Assembly (NCBI RefSeq): GCF_016863135.1
Contig: NZ_BOOH01000067.1
Span: forward strand, 1-64,000
Source: Planobispora longispora
GTDB taxonomy: Bacteria > Actinomycetota > Actinomycetes > Streptosporangiales > Streptosporangiaceae
DNA: 64,000 nucleotides
Direction: 5' to 3'
Part shown: in pieces, positions 34,703 to 47,117 of the stretch
Layout of the letters: each line of letters starts with the position of its first letter
How positions within the stretch are numbered: the first letter of the stretch is position 1
The notes under the pieces: model-generated
Databases searched by the model: none
Seen by the model: the letters and a program-made list of their open reading frames with translations, nothing else
Told to the model about the DNA's origin: nothing
Program-made: the position numbers and the translations under genes

Positions 34703-36169
34703 TCAGCCGGCCAGGGCCAGGGAGGCGCCGCCCGGGGTGGGGCCGGCCAGGACCCAGCGGCCGCGGCCGCCGCGCTTGGCCTGGTACATGGCGACGTCGG
34801 CGGCGCGGATCAGGTCGCCGGGGGAGGTGACGCCCCCGGCGTGGACGGCGATGCCGATGCTGGTGCCCACGCGCAGCTCGTGGCCGTGGTAGCCGACCGG
34901 TTCGGTGACGACGGCCAGCAGCCGCTCGGCCAGGGCGGTGATCTCGGAGACGTCCGCGGGGCCCGGGCACAGCAGGGCGAACTCGTCGCCGCCGAGCCGC
35001 GCCACCAGGTCCCCGTCGCGGACGGCGCCGCTCAGCCGGTTGCCGATCTCGACGAGCAGGGCGTCGCCGGCCTCGTGGCCGTGGGTGTCGTTGACCGCCT
35101 TGAAGCCGTCCAGGTCCAGGTAGAGCAGGACGTCGCCGGCGACGGACTCCTCCAGGCGGGACAGGATGGTGCGCCGGTTGGCCAGGCCGGTGAGCGGGTC
35201 GTAGGAGGCCTGGTAGGTGAGCAGCTGCTCGGCGCGCTCCTGCTGGCGCACCGCGACGGTGAAGCGGGTCAGCACGAAGCCGCTGGCCGCGACGGTGGCG
35301 ATCAGCAGGGCCAGGCGCTCGCCGCCGGAGCCCGAGCCCTCGGCCACGGCGATGGCCGGAGCGGTCAGCAGGGCGAGGCCGAGGAAGACGATACGGGCCG
35401 GGTGCAGGGTGCGGGTCCGGCGGCCGGGGCGGACCAGCTCCTCGCGGTCGGACCGCATCATGGTGATCACCATCAACGCGTTGGCGAAGAAGATGACCCC
35501 GCTGACGAACATGACGATCGCCTCGTACTGCCACATCACGCGCCCGATGTCGGCGACGAGCCGGCCGAAGCCGGCCACGATCATCAACCGGGTGGGGACG
35601 CCGCGGACGCCCGGCGACAGCACCAGCAGCAGCACCGCCGCCATGATCAGCACGTCGCCGACCATGTAGGAGGCGTCCAGCAGGATCTCCGCGGTGTACT
35701 GCCCGCCGCTCGCCGTCAGTTCCGGATCGATCATGACCCGCCACAGGCCGAGCGTCGCGGCGGTGGTCAGGGTGAGCATGTCCAGCAGCGGCTCGCGCAG
35801 CTGCCCGCGGGCCCGCCGCCGGGCCATGATCATCAGCCCGGCGCCGATCGCGGCGTACCCGCCGAGCCACGGGACGTCCATCCAGCCGACGGGACTCGCC
35901 TCCGGCAGGAAGTAGAAGAAGACCGTCATCACCGCATCGCCGAGCAGCAGGAGCGTCTGCCCCAGGGCGATCAGCAGCCAGGGCCGCCGGTCGGCGCGGG
36001 CGCCGGAACCCGCGACCGGGCGCAGCGCCGCCCACCAGGCGGCGATGCACACGACGGCGTAGCAGCCGAAGTAGACGATCTCACCGGTCAGGGTGCCGAT
36101 CGTCATCGTGATGACGACACCGGCCAGCGCCGCGGCCACCACGAGCCACCAAGTGCGTAGAGCGGTCAT
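34703..36169 (-). CDS. Membrane diguanylate cyclase
   Basis: 488 aa, ATG 36169 with AGGAAT upstream. About eight to ten N-terminal helices (MASE-like, with GGYAAIGAGLMIMARRRARG) form a membrane sensor. The GGDEF domain (YDPLTGLANRRTIL, YLDLDGFKAVND, VARLGGDEFALL) has an intact active site, so it should make c-di-GMP; no RxxD inhibitory site is obvious. Its CTCA-N16-TCCGATCA promoter overlaps the expected motility regulon. Confidence 0.92.
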   Translation of the reverse strand: MTALRTWWLVVAAALAGVVITMTIGTLTGEIVYFGCYAVVCIAAWWAALRPVAGSGARADRRPWLLIALGQTLLLLGDAVMTVFFYFLPEASPVGWMDVPWLGGYAAIGAGLMIMARRRARGQLREPLLDMLTLTTAATLGLWRVMIDPELTASGGQYTAEILLDASYMVGDVLIMAAVLLLVLSPGVRGVPTRLMIVAGFGRLVADIGRVMWQYEAIVMFVSGVIFFANALMVITMMRSDREELVRPGRRTRTLHPARIVFLGLALLTAPAIAVAEGSGSGGERLALLIATVAASGFVLTRFTVAVRQQERAEQLLTYQASYDPLTGLANRRTILSRLEESVAGDVLLYLDLDGFKAVNDTHGHEAGDALLVEIGNRLSGAVRDGDLVARLGGDEFALLCPGPADVSEITALAERLLAVVTEPVGYHGHELRVGTSIGIAVHAGGVTSPGDLIRAADVAMYQAKRGGRGRWVLAGPTPGGASLALAG

Positions 36170-36176
36170 ATTCCTG

Positions 36177-36204
36177 TGATCGGACAATGACCGTATGAAA
36201 TGAG
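36177..36204 (-). promoter_or_regulatory. Flagellar-sigma-like promoter of the GGDEF gene
   Basis: Minus strand CTCA (36204-36201), 16 nt, TCCGATCA (36184-36177). Transcription would start almost at ATG 36169, so the mRNA may be leaderless or nearly so, although an AGGAA is present. Confidence 0.5.
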
Positions 36205-36341
36205 TCGTTTCTGCGAGGATGCCCCGACGCCGTCGGTGATCAACGATTTTCTCCCCGTCACCGCTGCGTGAGGACGTCTCCCGACGCCGAGAGCGTTCCC
36301 ACGCATGCCCGGCCCGGCCCGCCCGGGGCCGGGAACGGCGA

Positions 36342-36380
36342 ACGGGGCGCGGGGCACCTGTGCGGTGCTCCGCGCCCCGT
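36342..36380 (-). terminator. Terminator of the cheA-cheW operon
   Basis: 11-bp outer stem (36342-36352 with 36370-36380) with an additional inner GGCACC/GGTGCT pairing, 41 nt after the cheW stop. The rest of 36170-36420 is noncoding apart from the GGDEF promoter. Confidence 0.75.
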
Positions 36381-36420
36381 CGTCTCCGAGCGCTCAGGCT
36401 CGGCGCGCGGGCCGTGCCTG

Positions 36421-36873
36421 TCAGGCGTGCTGGCCGACCGGGACCGGAACGGTCGTGTCGGCCGCGCGGCGCGCGTCCAGGGCGAGCATCAGGCGGTCCT
36501 GAAGCTTGAAGGTGCCCACGATGAGGTTGCGGTAGGCGCCGGCCAGGGTGTCCGGCGGCGGCTCGAACGCCTCGTCGTCGAGTTCGATGACCTCGCCGAT
36601 CCGGTCCACGAGCAGGCTGACCCACTCGTCGTCGACCGAGACGATCACGTTCATCGCCGGGACGTTCAGGTCCCGCGGCGGCAGGCCGAGCTGGACCCGC
36701 AGGTCCACCGCGGCGATGACCTGACCGCGCAGGTTGAACAGGCCGCCGACCGAGGTCGGCGCGAGCGGGACGCGGGTGTACTCGTGGAAGCGCAGGACCT
36801 CCTGCACCTGGGCCACGTCCACCCCGAACAGCTGGTCGGCCACCTCGAAGGTGGCGTACTGGCGGCTGGGCAT
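36421..36873 (-). CDS. cheW: Chemotaxis coupling protein CheW
   Basis: 150 aa, ATG 36873, 2 nt after cheA. FEVADQLFGVDVAQVQEVL, then GGLFNLRGQVIAAVDLR and the SLLVDRIGEV.EL segment are canonical CheW. It bridges the chemoreceptors to CheA. Second and last gene of its operon. Confidence 0.95.
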   Translation of the reverse strand: MPSRQYATFEVADQLFGVDVAQVQEVLRFHEYTRVPLAPTSVGGLFNLRGQVIAAVDLRVQLGLPPRDLNVPAMNVIVSVDDEWVSLLVDRIGEVIELDDEAFEPPPDTLAGAYRNLIVGTFKLQDRLMLALDARRAADTTVPVPVGQHA

Positions 36874-36875
36874 TG

Positions 36876-39206
36876 TCAGGCTCCCACCATCGAGTCGGTG
36901 ATTTCGGACATTTCTGTATAGAACCGCGGGTCGGCGGCGAGGATCGCGCGGCGCACGTCCAGCAGTTCGGTGACGCGCTGCTGGATCACGGCCGAGCCGG
37001 TCAGGCCGTCGTCGTCGAGGTCGCTGCGGGCCTCGATGTGGTCCTCGACGATGTCGACGATCTGCTCGACGACCAGGGCGACGCTGCGGCCCCGCTCGGT
37101 GTAGACCACCGCCGGCACCGTCTCGCCCTCCTGCACGTCGTAGCAGCCCAGCAGCGAGGCCAGGCGGATGACCGGCAGGATGTGGTCGCGGTACTGCACG
37201 ACCTCCCGGCTGCCGACCCGCTCGATGCGCTCGACCGGGAACTCTTCCAGGCGGGTGACCATGTCCAGCGGGATCGCCACGCGGCGCTCGCCGATGCCGG
37301 CGATGAGCAGGCGCTCGATGTCGCCGCCGCGGGGACGGTTGTCGACCTGGTCCAGCTGCGCCCGCTCGGCGGCCTCGGCGGCCAGGTGCGAGCGGCGGGC
37401 CAGCGACGGGATGTCGAGGATGAGGGCGACCTTGCCGTCACCGACGATGGTGGCGCCGGCGTACACGCCGACGTCCTTCATCCGGCCGGTCAGCGGCTTG
37501 ACCACGATCTCCTCGGTGTTGAGGACGCGGTCCACCACCAGGCCGAAGCGGCGGCCGTCGGCCTGCAGCACCGCGATGTAGACGTCGCGGTCGCTGTTGC
37601 GCACCGGCAGCCCCAGCGTCTCGTCCAGGCGGACCAGCGGGAGCAGCTTGCCGCGCAGCCGGTAGACCGGCGCGCCCGACACGTGCTCGATCGCCTGGCC
37701 GGACTGGCCGTCGACGAACACCAGCTCGTCCACGCCCACCTGCGGGATGGCGTAACGCTCGGCGCCGCACTCCACGGTCAGGGCCTGGATGATCGCCAGG
37801 GTGAGCGGGATGGTCAGCCGCCAGGTCGTGCCCTTGCCCAGCGTCGAGTCGACGTCGACGGCGCCGCCGATCTGCTCGATGTTGGTCTTCACCACGTCCA
37901 TGCCGACACCGCGGCCGGAGACGTTGGTGACCTTCTTGGCGGTGGAGAAGCCGGGCCGGAAGACCAGGCTGATGATCTCGCGCGACTCCATCCGGGCGAG
38001 CTGGTCGCGCGTGACGACGCCGCGGTCCAGCGCCGTCTGCGCCACCCGCTCGACGTCGATGCCCGCGCCGTCGTCCTTGATCTCGACGATGACGTGGCCG
38101 CCCTCGTGGTAGGCGCGCAGGGTCAGGGTGCCCTGGCCGGGCTTGCCCTTGGCGACGCGCTCCTCGACGGTCTCGATGCCGTGGTCCACCGCGTTGCGCA
38201 CCAGGTGCGTCAGCGGGTCCTTGACGGCCTCCAGCAGGCTCCGGTCGAGCTCGGTCTCCTTGCCCTCCATCGCCAGCGCCACCTGCTTGCCGAGCGCGCC
38301 GCTCAGGTCGCGCACGACGCGCGGCAGCTTCGACCAGATGTGGTCGATGGGCTGCATACGCGTCTTCATGACGCTCTCCTGCAGCTCGCTGGTGATGAGG
38401 TTGAGCCGCTGGGTGGTGCGGGCCAGCACCGGGTCGGAGATCTCGCTCACGCCCCGGACGATCTGGTTGCGGGTCAGCACCAGCTCACCGACCAGCCGCA
38501 TCAGCGTGTCGAGCAGGTCGACGTCGACGCGGATGGAGCTGTCGGCGATGCTGCGCTTGGTGTTCTGGCCGGTCTCCTCGGTCGCGGACTCCCGCGGCGC
38601 CGGCTTCTTCGGGGCCTCGGCGGCCGGGGCCTCGACGGGCTTCTTCGGGGCCTCGGCGGGCTCCTCGACCGGGGTCTCCGCCGGGGTCTCGGCGGGGGCG
38701 TCCTCGACGGCCTCCGGCTCGGCCTTGGCCTTCGCGGTCCGGGGCTTGGCGGACTTCGCCGGCTTGGCCTCCGCCGCGGGCGCGGCCTGCGGCGCGGCCG
38801 GCTCCGGCTTGGGCGCCGACGGGTCCTCGATGCAGGCCGTCACCATCGCGATGACCGTCTCGACGTCGACGTCGCCCTCGCCGCCGGTCTCCTCGATGGA
38901 CTCCAGCAGCTTGCGTACGGTGTCCACCATGGCCAGCAGAGCGTCCGCGCTGGCCGGGTTCATCCGCTGCGCGCCGTCGCGCAGGCGGGACAGCAGGGAC
39001 TCGCCCGCGTGGGTCAGCGTCTCGAGGCGGTGGAACGCCAGGAAGCCACTCGTGCCCTTAATGGTGTGGATTGTCCGGAAAATGCTGGAGAGCATCTCCC
39101 GGGAGCCCGGATCCTGCTCCAGAGCCACCAAGTCCCGGTCCAACTGATCCAGGTTCTCGTGGCTCTCGACCAGGAACTCCTGGATGATGTCGCCCAACTC
39201 GTCCAC
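36876..39206 (-). CDS. cheA: Chemotaxis histidine kinase CheA
   Basis: 776 aa, GTG 39206 with GGAGAGGA upstream. HPt domain with phospho-His47 (FRTIHTIKGTSGFL). The P2 (CheY-docking) domain is absent; instead there is an Ala/Pro/Lys linker of about 100 residues (130-225). Then P3 dimerisation, the ATP domain (LVRNAVDHGIE, DDGAGID, GRGVGMDVV), a CheW-like P5 domain and a second CheW-like domain in the last 130 residues. The flagellar-sigma-type promoter lies 30 bp upstream. No cheY, cheB or cheR is in the window. Confidence 0.96.
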   Translation of the reverse strand: MDELGDIIQEFLVESHENLDQLDRDLVALEQDPGSREMLSSIFRTIHTIKGTSGFLAFHRLETLTHAGESLLSRLRDGAQRMNPASADALLAMVDTVRKLLESIEETGGEGDVDVETVIAMVTACIEDPSAPKPEPAAPQAAPAAEAKPAKSAKPRTAKAKAEPEAVEDAPAETPAETPVEEPAEAPKKPVEAPAAEAPKKPAPRESATEETGQNTKRSIADSSIRVDVDLLDTLMRLVGELVLTRNQIVRGVSEISDPVLARTTQRLNLITSELQESVMKTRMQPIDHIWSKLPRVVRDLSGALGKQVALAMEGKETELDRSLLEAVKDPLTHLVRNAVDHGIETVEERVAKGKPGQGTLTLRAYHEGGHVIVEIKDDGAGIDVERVAQTALDRGVVTRDQLARMESREIISLVFRPGFSTAKKVTNVSGRGVGMDVVKTNIEQIGGAVDVDSTLGKGTTWRLTIPLTLAIIQALTVECGAERYAIPQVGVDELVFVDGQSGQAIEHVSGAPVYRLRGKLLPLVRLDETLGLPVRNSDRDVYIAVLQADGRRFGLVVDRVLNTEEIVVKPLTGRMKDVGVYAGATIVGDGKVALILDIPSLARRSHLAAEAAERAQLDQVDNRPRGGDIERLLIAGIGERRVAIPLDMVTRLEEFPVERIERVGSREVVQYRDHILPVIRLASLLGCYDVQEGETVPAVVYTERGRSVALVVEQIVDIVEDHIEARSDLDDDGLTGSAVIQQRVTELLDVRRAILAADPRFYTEMSEITDSMVGA

Positions 39207-39240
39207 GACGTTCCTCTCCCTCTCTTATAAGGCAGCCCCT

Positions 39241-39268
39241 TCATCGGCGATCGCCCGCATCACCTGAG
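39241..39268 (-). promoter_or_regulatory. Flagellar-sigma-like promoter of cheA-cheW
   Basis: Minus strand CTCA (39268-39265), 16 nt, GCCGATGA (39248-39241); leader of about 27 nt to the GTG start. Confidence 0.72.
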
Positions 39269-39459
39269 GAACTCTGCGAAACCCGGGACGAACCCCACAT
39301 CCCGGACACCCGTTTCCCTCAGTCCCGCCCCCGCCCTGCCGATGCGAAGACATCGAGCTTCCAGCTCCAGCCCGCGACGGACGCGCTCAGCACCCGTCGC
39401 CCGAAGCGGCAAGGACGCCGCACACGGGGAGCACCCGGGCACCACGGAAGGGACAGACG

Positions 39460-41094
<1,635 letters not shown>

Positions 41095-41116
41095 CCGCCG
41101 CACCACCCCGCATCGT

Positions 41117-41154
41117 GCCCGGGGCCTTCGGCGATGCCCCGCGGGGCCCCGGGC
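41117..41154 (+). terminator. Hairpin after the subtilase gene
   Basis: 10-bp stem GCCCGGGGCC (41117-41126) with GGCCCCGGGC (41145-41154), 23 nt after the stop. No T-run. Confidence 0.6.
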
Positions 41155-41287
41155 GCACCAACCACACCGGATGCAACCGTCCGGCACCCCAAGCGCTACC
41201 GGCAGTGAGACCCACGCCACATCCAATGGAATCCAAGCGCCGGACCCACCAGCCCGGCCGCCTGACGGACGAGGAGATGACGTTCCG

Positions 41288-41524
41288 ATGAGCATCGAAA
41301 TCAACAACACCGTCCGAGCCGAGGCTCTCGCCCTCGCACCCGTCTCGGCCGGGGTCTACCTGGACCGCGAGACCGCCGAGACCGCCATCCTGACGGCGAT
41401 GGACAAGCACGGCGGCGAGGCCGGCTGCGCCGCGGCCCTGGCCCAGGAGTTCGGCGAGCACCCCGAGTTCGTCTGCGAGCGCATGCGCTGGGCGAGCTCC
41501 GTCGTCGGCGCCCTGTACGCCTGA
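41288..41524 (+). CDS. Small protein of unknown function
   Basis: 78 aa, ATG 41288 after GACGAGGAGATG. Acidic, helical and rich in Ala/Glu (ALAQEFGEHPEFVCERMRWA), with Cys residues at two positions. No signal or membrane helix and no recognised family. Codon use is normal for the window, so it is likely real. Confidence 0.6.
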   Translation: MSIEINNTVRAEALALAPVSAGVYLDRETAETAILTAMDKHGGEAGCAAALAQEFGEHPEFVCERMRWASSVVGALYA

Positions 41525-41593
41525 CCTGCGGCTTCTTCCGATCCCCAGCGATGGCGCGGCCGGAGACGGTCGTGTGTTGTGCCTTCCACCCGC

Positions 41594-41608
41594 CTTTACA
41601 ATGTAAAG
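41594..41608. promoter_or_regulatory. CTTTACA-A-TGTAAAG palindrome
   Basis: A 15-bp palindrome, with 7-bp arms, lies 33 nt beyond the 3' end of the Rep-like gene. Its TTTAC-N3-GTAAA core is the same as that of the 21-copy palindrome around parAB, although the middle differs (AAT instead of GSC). Confidence 0.6.
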
Positions 41609-41640
41609 AAGCGTAGGTCGCACAACACCCCTGAGCCGGG

Positions 41641-42750
41641 CTAGGCGACTCTCCCCTCGGCGCCGCCCGCACGGCCCGCGCCGCGCCGTACGGCCTCCAG
41701 CCTGCGCCTCAGCGACGCCAGCAGCGCCGGATCGGGCGCCGCCCGGTTCCTTTCGGCCTCGGCCCGCTGTTCGGCCCGCTCGGACTGCTCCCGCAGCCGG
41801 CGGCGGTTGGCCTCCGCCACGGCCTGGGACGGCAGCTGCGCCAGGAGCGCTCCCGACTCGTCGATCCACGCCGCCAGGCGGTAGCGGATCCAGCCCGGCA
41901 GCCAGCGCGGCTCGTCGGTGTAGCCCCACGGTCGTCCGTCCGGCTGGACGTTGAGCATGTGCTTGACGTCGCTGACGGTCGCCCCGGCGATCAACGCCGA
42001 CCGTAGCAGCGATCTCAGGTGCTTCGGGGAGATTCTCCGCAGGACGTGGACGTCTTCGCGGAGCCTCCGGCAGGCTTCGAGCATTTGCGGCTTTGTTTCC
42101 GGCGTTACGGTGCTTGGCCAGGTTCGCTCGGGTGTCGCGGGTGATGTCCCGTTCTGTCCGCTCTCCTCGCGCGCGTATACGGGGCTCGTGTTATCACTTA
42201 GAGCAACCATGGAAACACTTGGGGTGCGAGTTACCTCCACAGGAAGTACTTCCACCGGCCACGGGACGTCCTGCCAGAGCTCCTCGGTGAGGGCCCCGGG
42301 GGCGGGGTGGGGCATGGCGGTCAGCCGCTCCAGCTCCTCGGGGTCCATGGCGTCCAGGACGGCCTGGGGCGCGGTGAGGACGTACTGGGCGGCGAGGTTG
42401 CCGAGCCCGTCGTCGACGCGGCCGCCCCGGCAGCCGGGGCGGTAGCGCGGGGTCGAGCCGGAGACGAGCGTGAAGAGCGCGCCGATCTCCCTGAGCCAGC
42501 GCAGCCGGTCGGCGAGGGTCCTGCGCGACACCCCGGCCTTGGCGGCCAGCAGCGCCCAGGTGGCGCCCTTGCGCGGCGAGGTGACCATGTCGGGGCCGGT
42601 GTGCAGGATCAGCTGCCAGACCACGGCGGTGGTGTTGCGCCACCAGTCGGCGCGGCGGCCGGCGGCGGCGGGATGGGCCTGGATGAGGTGCAGCCAGAGC
42701 ACCAGGGTGTGCACCGGGACGAGGGTGTCCGGAATGGAGGCGCCCGCCAT
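41641..42750 (-). CDS. HTH protein of plasmid-Rep-like actinobacterial type
   Basis: 369 aa from ATG 42750; upstream in-frame starts exist to 42960, so the 5' end is uncertain. Motifs VPVHTLVLWLHLIQAHPAA, MVTSPRKGATWALLAAKAGVSRRTLADRLRWLREIGALF (split; an HTH) and WGYTDEPRWLPGWIRYRLAAW match a conserved family that recurs in actinomycete genomes and plasmids. The winged-helix arrangement suggests DNA binding, possibly replication initiation; this is inference. The middle has unusually AT-rich bases (about 42165-42215) compared with its surroundings. Confidence 0.65.
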   Translation of the reverse strand: MAGASIPDTLVPVHTLVLWLHLIQAHPAAAGRRADWWRNTTAVVWQLILHTGPDMVTSPRKGATWALLAAKAGVSRRTLADRLRWLREIGALFTLVSGSTPRYRPGCRGGRVDDGLGNLAAQYVLTAPQAVLDAMDPEELERLTAMPHPAPGALTEELWQDVPWPVEVLPVEVTRTPSVSMVALSDNTSPVYAREESGQNGTSPATPERTWPSTVTPETKPQMLEACRRLREDVHVLRRISPKHLRSLLRSALIAGATVSDVKHMLNVQPDGRPWGYTDEPRWLPGWIRYRLAAWIDESGALLAQLPSQAVAEANRRRLREQSERAEQRAEAERNRAAPDPALLASLRRRLEAVRRGAGRAGGAEGRVA

Positions 42751-42908
42751 TACCTCGGCTGGCGCACATTTAGGGCTGCTTTTATGGAAAACAGGCGCAG
42801 CCTTACGAAGGCTGATATCGCGTGAGGCGGGTCGGGACACGCGGAAGGGGCGATTTTCGCGTGTAGGTGGCCGACCCGGGGACCTGTCGTCTATGGTGGT
42901 CTCCAGAA

Positions 42909-42920
42909 GTTCCATGGAAC
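42909..42920. promoter_or_regulatory. GTTCCATGGAAC palindrome in a gene-free stretch
   Basis: A perfect 12-bp palindrome in the 360-bp stretch 42751-43113 upstream of the Rep-like gene. The stretch is visibly poorer in GC than its surroundings and shows no convincing gene. It could be an operator or origin-associated site. Confidence 0.4.
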
Positions 42921-43113
42921 AGCGCATGTCAAAGGCGCAGTCGGCACGACCTGATGTCACTGCGGAACAGCACTGTCCTGTGGTTTGGGGGAAGTCCCTC
43001 GCGCGAGGTTTCTCAGGCCAACAGCGCGGGGGCTTCCGCGTTTATGAGGTCGCCGACCGACGGCGATTGAGATTAACGCCTGGAGCTCCTCCTTCGCGGG
43101 AGAATCGCGATGT

Positions 43114-43356
43114 TCATGCCGCGGCTCCCTGTCGCCCCTCGATGAGCGGGAGCGGGTCCTGCGTCGCCGCGCGCGGCGGCGGGGCCAGAACGAAGTCGTG
43201 CTCGCGGGCGAGCACCCTGACGATGTATTCGTTCACCGAGCATCCGCGTTGCTGGGCGAGAGTCTTGATGTCGCCGAGAAGCTCAACGGGCACCCGCAGG
43301 GGGTGCTGCTTCACCGGCCCCCACTTGGGGTCAGGTCCGCGCTTGCTACCACTCAT
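43114..43356 (-). CDS. Ribbon-helix-helix-type small protein
   Basis: 80 aa, ATG 43356. HPLRVPVELLGDIKTLAQQR and SVNEYIVRVLAREHDF form a strand-helix-helix pattern like Arc/CopG DNA-binding proteins with the basic KQHPLRV strand. No toxin gene lies beside it, so it is an orphan regulator or an antitoxin remnant. It sits in the same lower-GC patch as the Rep-like gene. Confidence 0.7.
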   Translation of the reverse strand: MSGSKRGPDPKWGPVKQHPLRVPVELLGDIKTLAQQRGCSVNEYIVRVLAREHDFVLAPPPRAATQDPLPLIEGRQGAAA

Positions 43357-43526
43357 GAGGCCGTTATACCGATTTGCCGATTCAACGATCCAGCAGCTGT
43401 CACGGCGAGTCGCGAAAAATATTCAGAGAGTTACCTGTTCTGGATGCTCCCTGCTCAAAGGGGTGCCGGGGGCATCCGGGGCGTCGCGGCCTAGGCAACT
43501 CCGGCGTGACATGACACGATCTTGAG

Positions 43527-43976
43527 ATGACCAGCAGTCCCGCCGCGGCGCAGCACCTGCGCGACCTCGCGCGACTGCGCCGCGTCCGCGACCGGATCGA
43601 CCGGGAGTACGCGCAGCCGCTGGACGTCGAGGCCCTCGCGCGCGGCGCGAACATGTCGGCCGGGCATCTCAGCCGCGAGTTCCGGCGCGCCTACGGCGAG
43701 TCGCCGTACGCCTATCTGATGACGCGGCGCATCGAGCGCGCGATGGCGCTGCTGCGCCGCGGCGACCTCAGCGTCACCGAGGTCTGCTTCGCGGTCGGCT
43801 GCTCGTCGCTGGGCACCTTCAGCACCCGCTTCACCGAGCTGGTCGGCGTGCCGCCCAGCACCTACCGGCGTCAGGCGGCGCGCGCGACGGCGGGGATGCC
43901 CTCGTGCGTGGCCAAGCAGGTGACCAGACCCGTCAGGAATCGAGAAGCACCCGCCGGAAGGCCGCGGCTAGCGTGA
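43527..43976 (+). CDS. AraC-family regulator
   Basis: 149 aa, ATG 43527. A short AraC protein with only the DNA-binding part: HTH1 (LDVEALARGANMSAGHLSREFRRAYGE) and HTH2 (SVTEVCFAVGCSSLGTFSTRFTELVGVPPSTYRR). No ligand domain. The next gene begins 5 nt downstream, so it likely controls its own operon with the VOC and UvrA2 genes. Confidence 0.9.
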   Translation: MTSSPAAAQHLRDLARLRRVRDRIDREYAQPLDVEALARGANMSAGHLSREFRRAYGESPYAYLMTRRIERAMALLRRGDLSVTEVCFAVGCSSLGTFSTRFTELVGVPPSTYRRQAARATAGMPSCVAKQVTRPVRNREAPAGRPRLA

Positions 43977-43981
43977 TCGTC

Positions 43982-44392
43982 ATGAACCTCAGCATTCACG
44001 CGAGCTTCCTGCCGCACGACGATCCGGAGGCCTCCCTGGCCTTCTACCGCGACGCCCTGGGTTTCGAGGTCCGCAACGACGTCGGATACGACGGGATGCG
44101 CTGGATCACGGTCGGCCCGGCCGGCCAGCCCGACGTCTCCATCGTCCTGCAGCCGCCCGCCGGCGATCCGGGGATCACCGACGACGAGCGCCGCACCATC
44201 GCCGAGATGATGGCCAAGGGCACCTTCGCCGGCATCGTCTTGGCCACCGCCGACCTCGACGGCGCCTTCGAGCGGCTGCAGGCCGGTGACGCCGAGATCG
44301 TCCAGGAGCCGACCAGGCAGCCGTACGGCGTCCGCGACTGCGCCGTCCGCGATCCCGCGGGGAACCTGATCCGCATCCAGGAACGAGACTGA
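43982..44392 (+). CDS. VOC/glyoxalase-fold protein
   Basis: 136 aa, ATG 43982. Opening SIHASFLPHDDPEASLAFYRDALGFEV and closing YGVRDCAVRDPAGNLIRIQE are the typical paired beta-alpha-beta-beta-beta modules of the VOC superfamily (glyoxalase, bleomycin-resistance, dioxygenase). The metal set is only partly visible (H6, E134). Conserved between AraC and UvrA2 genes; a substrate cannot be named. Confidence 0.88.
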   Translation: MNLSIHASFLPHDDPEASLAFYRDALGFEVRNDVGYDGMRWITVGPAGQPDVSIVLQPPAGDPGITDDERRTIAEMMAKGTFAGIVLATADLDGAFERLQAGDAEIVQEPTRQPYGVRDCAVRDPAGNLIRIQERD

Positions 44393-44503
44393 GCCGTACG
44401 GCTCCCGCATGACGACCCGCGCGGGCGGTTCCGCGGAGCCCGCGCGCGACGCCGGCGCGGGCGCTGCCGCCCGGCAGGCGCCCCGACACACATGGAGACA
44501 CGG

Positions 44504-46897
<2,394 letters not shown>

Positions 46898-46907
46898 GGG
46901 CGGCGGG

Positions 46908-46940
46908 GCCAGGGCCCCGGCTTCAGCCGGGCCTTGGCCA
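46908..46940 (+). terminator. Imperfect hairpin after the UvrA2 gene
   Basis: GGCCA-GGGCCCCGGCT pairs imperfectly with AGCCGGG-CC-TTGGCC, shortly after the stop at 46897. It separates the UvrA2 operon from the leader that follows. Confidence 0.5.
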
Positions 46941-46960
46941 CGGGCTTAGCGATTCGTCAT

Positions 46961-47100
46961 CGCGGCAACTCAGCTGCACCTTTCGAGCACTTCTCCCGCT
47001 ACGCCCGGACGGCTTACTGGATGTCGAAGGCCGCTAGCGCAGGGTCTTCACCGGCACCGGATCCCGCTCGCGGGACTCACCGCCGGAGTCCTGTCGCCGT
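46961..47100 (+). promoter_or_regulatory. Conserved 5' leader, copy B (candidate regulatory RNA)
   Basis: Nearly identical to 2651-2786: the blocks around 46989-47034 and 47046-47099 match base for base with copy A, while short stretches (CAGCTGC/TTCCTGC, TTCGAGC/TTGGCGC, and one 2-3-base indel near 47036) differ. The remaining 18 nt to ATG 47118 have diverged. Its presence before another wall-hydrolase-type gene points to shared RNA-level regulation. Confidence 0.62.
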
Positions 47101-47117
47101 ACAAAGGATGCCGCTTG

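Noticed and set aside
46934-47117. Short coding frame through leader B
   Set aside because: Leader A and leader B are open in different frames with different peptides; the conservation is of nucleotides.
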